Of a stretch of DNA of 14,129 nucleotides, positions 12,829 through 14,129 are shown one piece after another. Under the pieces are notes generated by a model that searched no databases, was not told the origin of the DNA, and saw only the letters and a list, made by a program, of their open reading frames with translations. Positions within the stretch are counted from its first letter, which is position 1, and each line of letters begins with the position of its first letter. A program made the position numbers and the translations under genes. The DNA is from Eubacterium sp. CAG:252 (GTDB taxonomy: Bacteria > Bacillota > Clostridia > Lachnospirales > Lachnospiraceae), in contig FR886331.1 of assembly GCA_000436535.1 (NCBI GenBank), positions 1-14,129 of the forward strand, written 5' to 3'.

Positions 12829-14124
12829 ATGGTAAAAGCTATTGTTGGTGCTAACTGGGGAGACGAAGGTAAGGGTAAGATTACAGATATGCTTGCTGAA
12901 GAATCTGATATCGTTGTAAGATTTCAGGGAGGAAGTAATGCCGGACATACAATCATAAACGATTACGGTAAGTTCGCGCTGCATCTTCTTCCATCAGGTG
13001 TATTCTACAACCATATTACAAGTGTTATTGGTAATGGTGTTGCCCTTAACATCCCTTATCTTATAAAGGAGATTAAGAGTATTACAGACAGAAATGTTCC
13101 AATGCCTAAAATTCTTGTATCAGACAGAGCGCAGATTATGATGCCTTATCATATTGATTTTGATACATACGAAGAAGCAAGACTTGCAGGTAAGTCATTT
13201 GGTTCTACTAAGTCAGGAATTGCTCCATTCTATTCAGATAAATACGCAAAGATTGGTTTTCAGGTTAGTGAGTTATTCGGAGATGAAGAAGCGCTTAAGG
13301 AAAAGATTGCGAATGTATGTACATTAAAGAATGTTATGCTTGAACATCTCTATCATAAGCCACTTCTTAAGGAAGAGGATATATTCAACACACTTATGGA
13401 ATACAAGGAAATGGTTAAGCCGTTTGTATGTGATACTTCAGCATTTCTTCATCAGGCTCTTAAGGACGGAAAGAAGATACTTCTTGAAGGCCAGTTAGGT
13501 TCACTTAAGGACCCAGACCACGGAATATATCCAATGGTTACATCATCTTCAACACTTGCTCCTTACGGTGCTATCGGTGCTGGTATTCCAGCAGCATCTA
13601 TTCAGGATGTAGTTACAGTAGTTAAGGCTTACTCATCAGCAGTAGGAGCTGGCGCATTTGTAAGTGAGATATTCGGTGATGAAGCAGATGAATTAAGAAA
13701 GCGCGGCGGTGACGGCGGCGAGTTTGGTGCTACAACAGGCCGTCCAAGAAGAATGGGCTGGTTCGATGCAGTTGCAACACGTTATGGTGTGCGTATGCAG
13801 GGAACAACAGAAGTTGCCCTCACAGTAGTAGATGTATTAGGTTATCTTGATGAGATACCTATCTGCGTAGGTTATGAAATAGACGGAAAGGTTACTAAGG
13901 ACTTCCCAACAACTTCAGAGCTTGAGAAGGCTAAGCCAGTACTTAAGGTACTTCCAGGCTGGAAGTGTGATATCAGAGGTATCAAGAACTATGAAGACCT
14001 TCCAGAAGCATGCCGTAACTATGTAGAAACTATAGAAAAAGAGATAGAAGCACCTATTACTATGGTATCTAACGGACCGGGAAGACATGAGATTATCCAT
14101 AGAGTAAGCTCATACGGAAAGTAA
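12829..14124 (+). CDS. purA: Adenylosuccinate synthetase
   Basis: PurA joins IMP and aspartate with GTP hydrolysis, the first committed step to AMP. The 431-aa protein has the P-loop GANWGDEGKGK (7-17) with catalytic D12, then QGGSNAGHT with H40, VKAYSSAVGAG, the GATTGRPRRMGWFDAVA loop and SNGPGRHEIIHR near the end. The start is ATG 12829, with GGAGG (12819-12823) 5 bases upstream. An open frame runs back to ATG 12691, but that part covers the promoter and has no family resemblance. Some positions differ from textbook PurA: GSTKSGIAPFYSDK where GTTxxGIGPxY is usual, and STLAPYGAIGAGIP in the later IMP loop. This points to a divergent clade. Codons are less ATA-rich than in the neighbours, as in highly expressed genes. 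The gene ends 5 bases before the window edge. Confidence 0.95.
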   Translation: MVKAIVGANWGDEGKGKITDMLAEESDIVVRFQGGSNAGHTIINDYGKFALHLLPSGVFYNHITSVIGNGVALNIPYLIKEIKSITDRNVPMPKILVSDRAQIMMPYHIDFDTYEEARLAGKSFGSTKSGIAPFYSDKYAKIGFQVSELFGDEEALKEKIANVCTLKNVMLEHLYHKPLLKEEDIFNTLMEYKEMVKPFVCDTSAFLHQALKDGKKILLEGQLGSLKDPDHGIYPMVTSSSTLAPYGAIGAGIPAASIQDVVTVVKAYSSAVGAGAFVSEIFGDEADELRKRGGDGGEFGATTGRPRRMGWFDAVATRYGVRMQGTTEVALTVVDVLGYLDEIPICVGYEIDGKVTKDFPTTSELEKAKPVLKVLPGWKCDIRGIKNYEDLPEACRNYVETIEKEIEAPITMVSNGPGRHEIIHRVSSYGK

Positions 14125-14129
14125 GATAA

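Overview
The window looks like chromosome from a low-GC Firmicute of the Lachnospiraceae/Clostridia type. Coding sequence is rich in ATA and AGA codons. The block ispF - cysE - cysS - mrnC - rlmB - sigH matches the order known from Bacillus subtilis (ispD-ispF-gltX-cysE-cysS-mrnC-rlmB-yacP-sigH), without gltX and yacP. Family names rest on motif recognition by eye; no database search was run.

Layout. 1-30 is the 5' end of a tRNA on the minus strand with a consensus promoter. 230-417 holds a candidate small RNA ending in an intrinsic terminator; it carries an exposed sequence complementary to a Shine-Dalgarno. 585-660 is a promoter/operator region with a perfect 14-bp palindrome in front of a pair of ABC half-exporters of CydDC-like organisation (739-4311). 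A YgbA-type cysteine-rich protein and a ZIP metal transporter follow (4382-5615). The ispF-cysE-cysS-mrnC-rlmB-sigH block runs from 5768 to 11104 and is followed by a tRNA-Thr(GGT). 11321-11711 is a gene-free patch packed with inverted repeats, including a very strong bidirectional terminator. A membrane-anchored C39-like peptidase lies on the minus strand (11741-12565), and purA is transcribed divergently from it (12829-14124).

Most interesting signal. The two cysteine genes, cysE (serine acetyltransferase) and cysS (cysteinyl-tRNA synthetase), lack a recognisable T-box but sit behind short cysteine-rich reading frames. In front of cysS, two small ORFs of 23 and 32 codons with 3 and 5 Cys codons follow each other. 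They share the ending C-A-E-M-R-I-(V/L) and are linked by stop/start overlaps GTGA and ATGA, the second overlapping the cysS start codon. Four TGCGCA-type boxes able to pair in alternative ways are embedded in their Cys-Ala codons. In front of cysE there is a strongly foldable leader with two overlapping Cys-rich frames. The upstream ispF gene ends in a Cys-rich tail (four Cys in eight residues) with its own internal ribosome-binding site and a hairpin. Together these suggest a cysteine-sensing leader-peptide (attenuation or translational-coupling) system. This is an inference from sequence alone.
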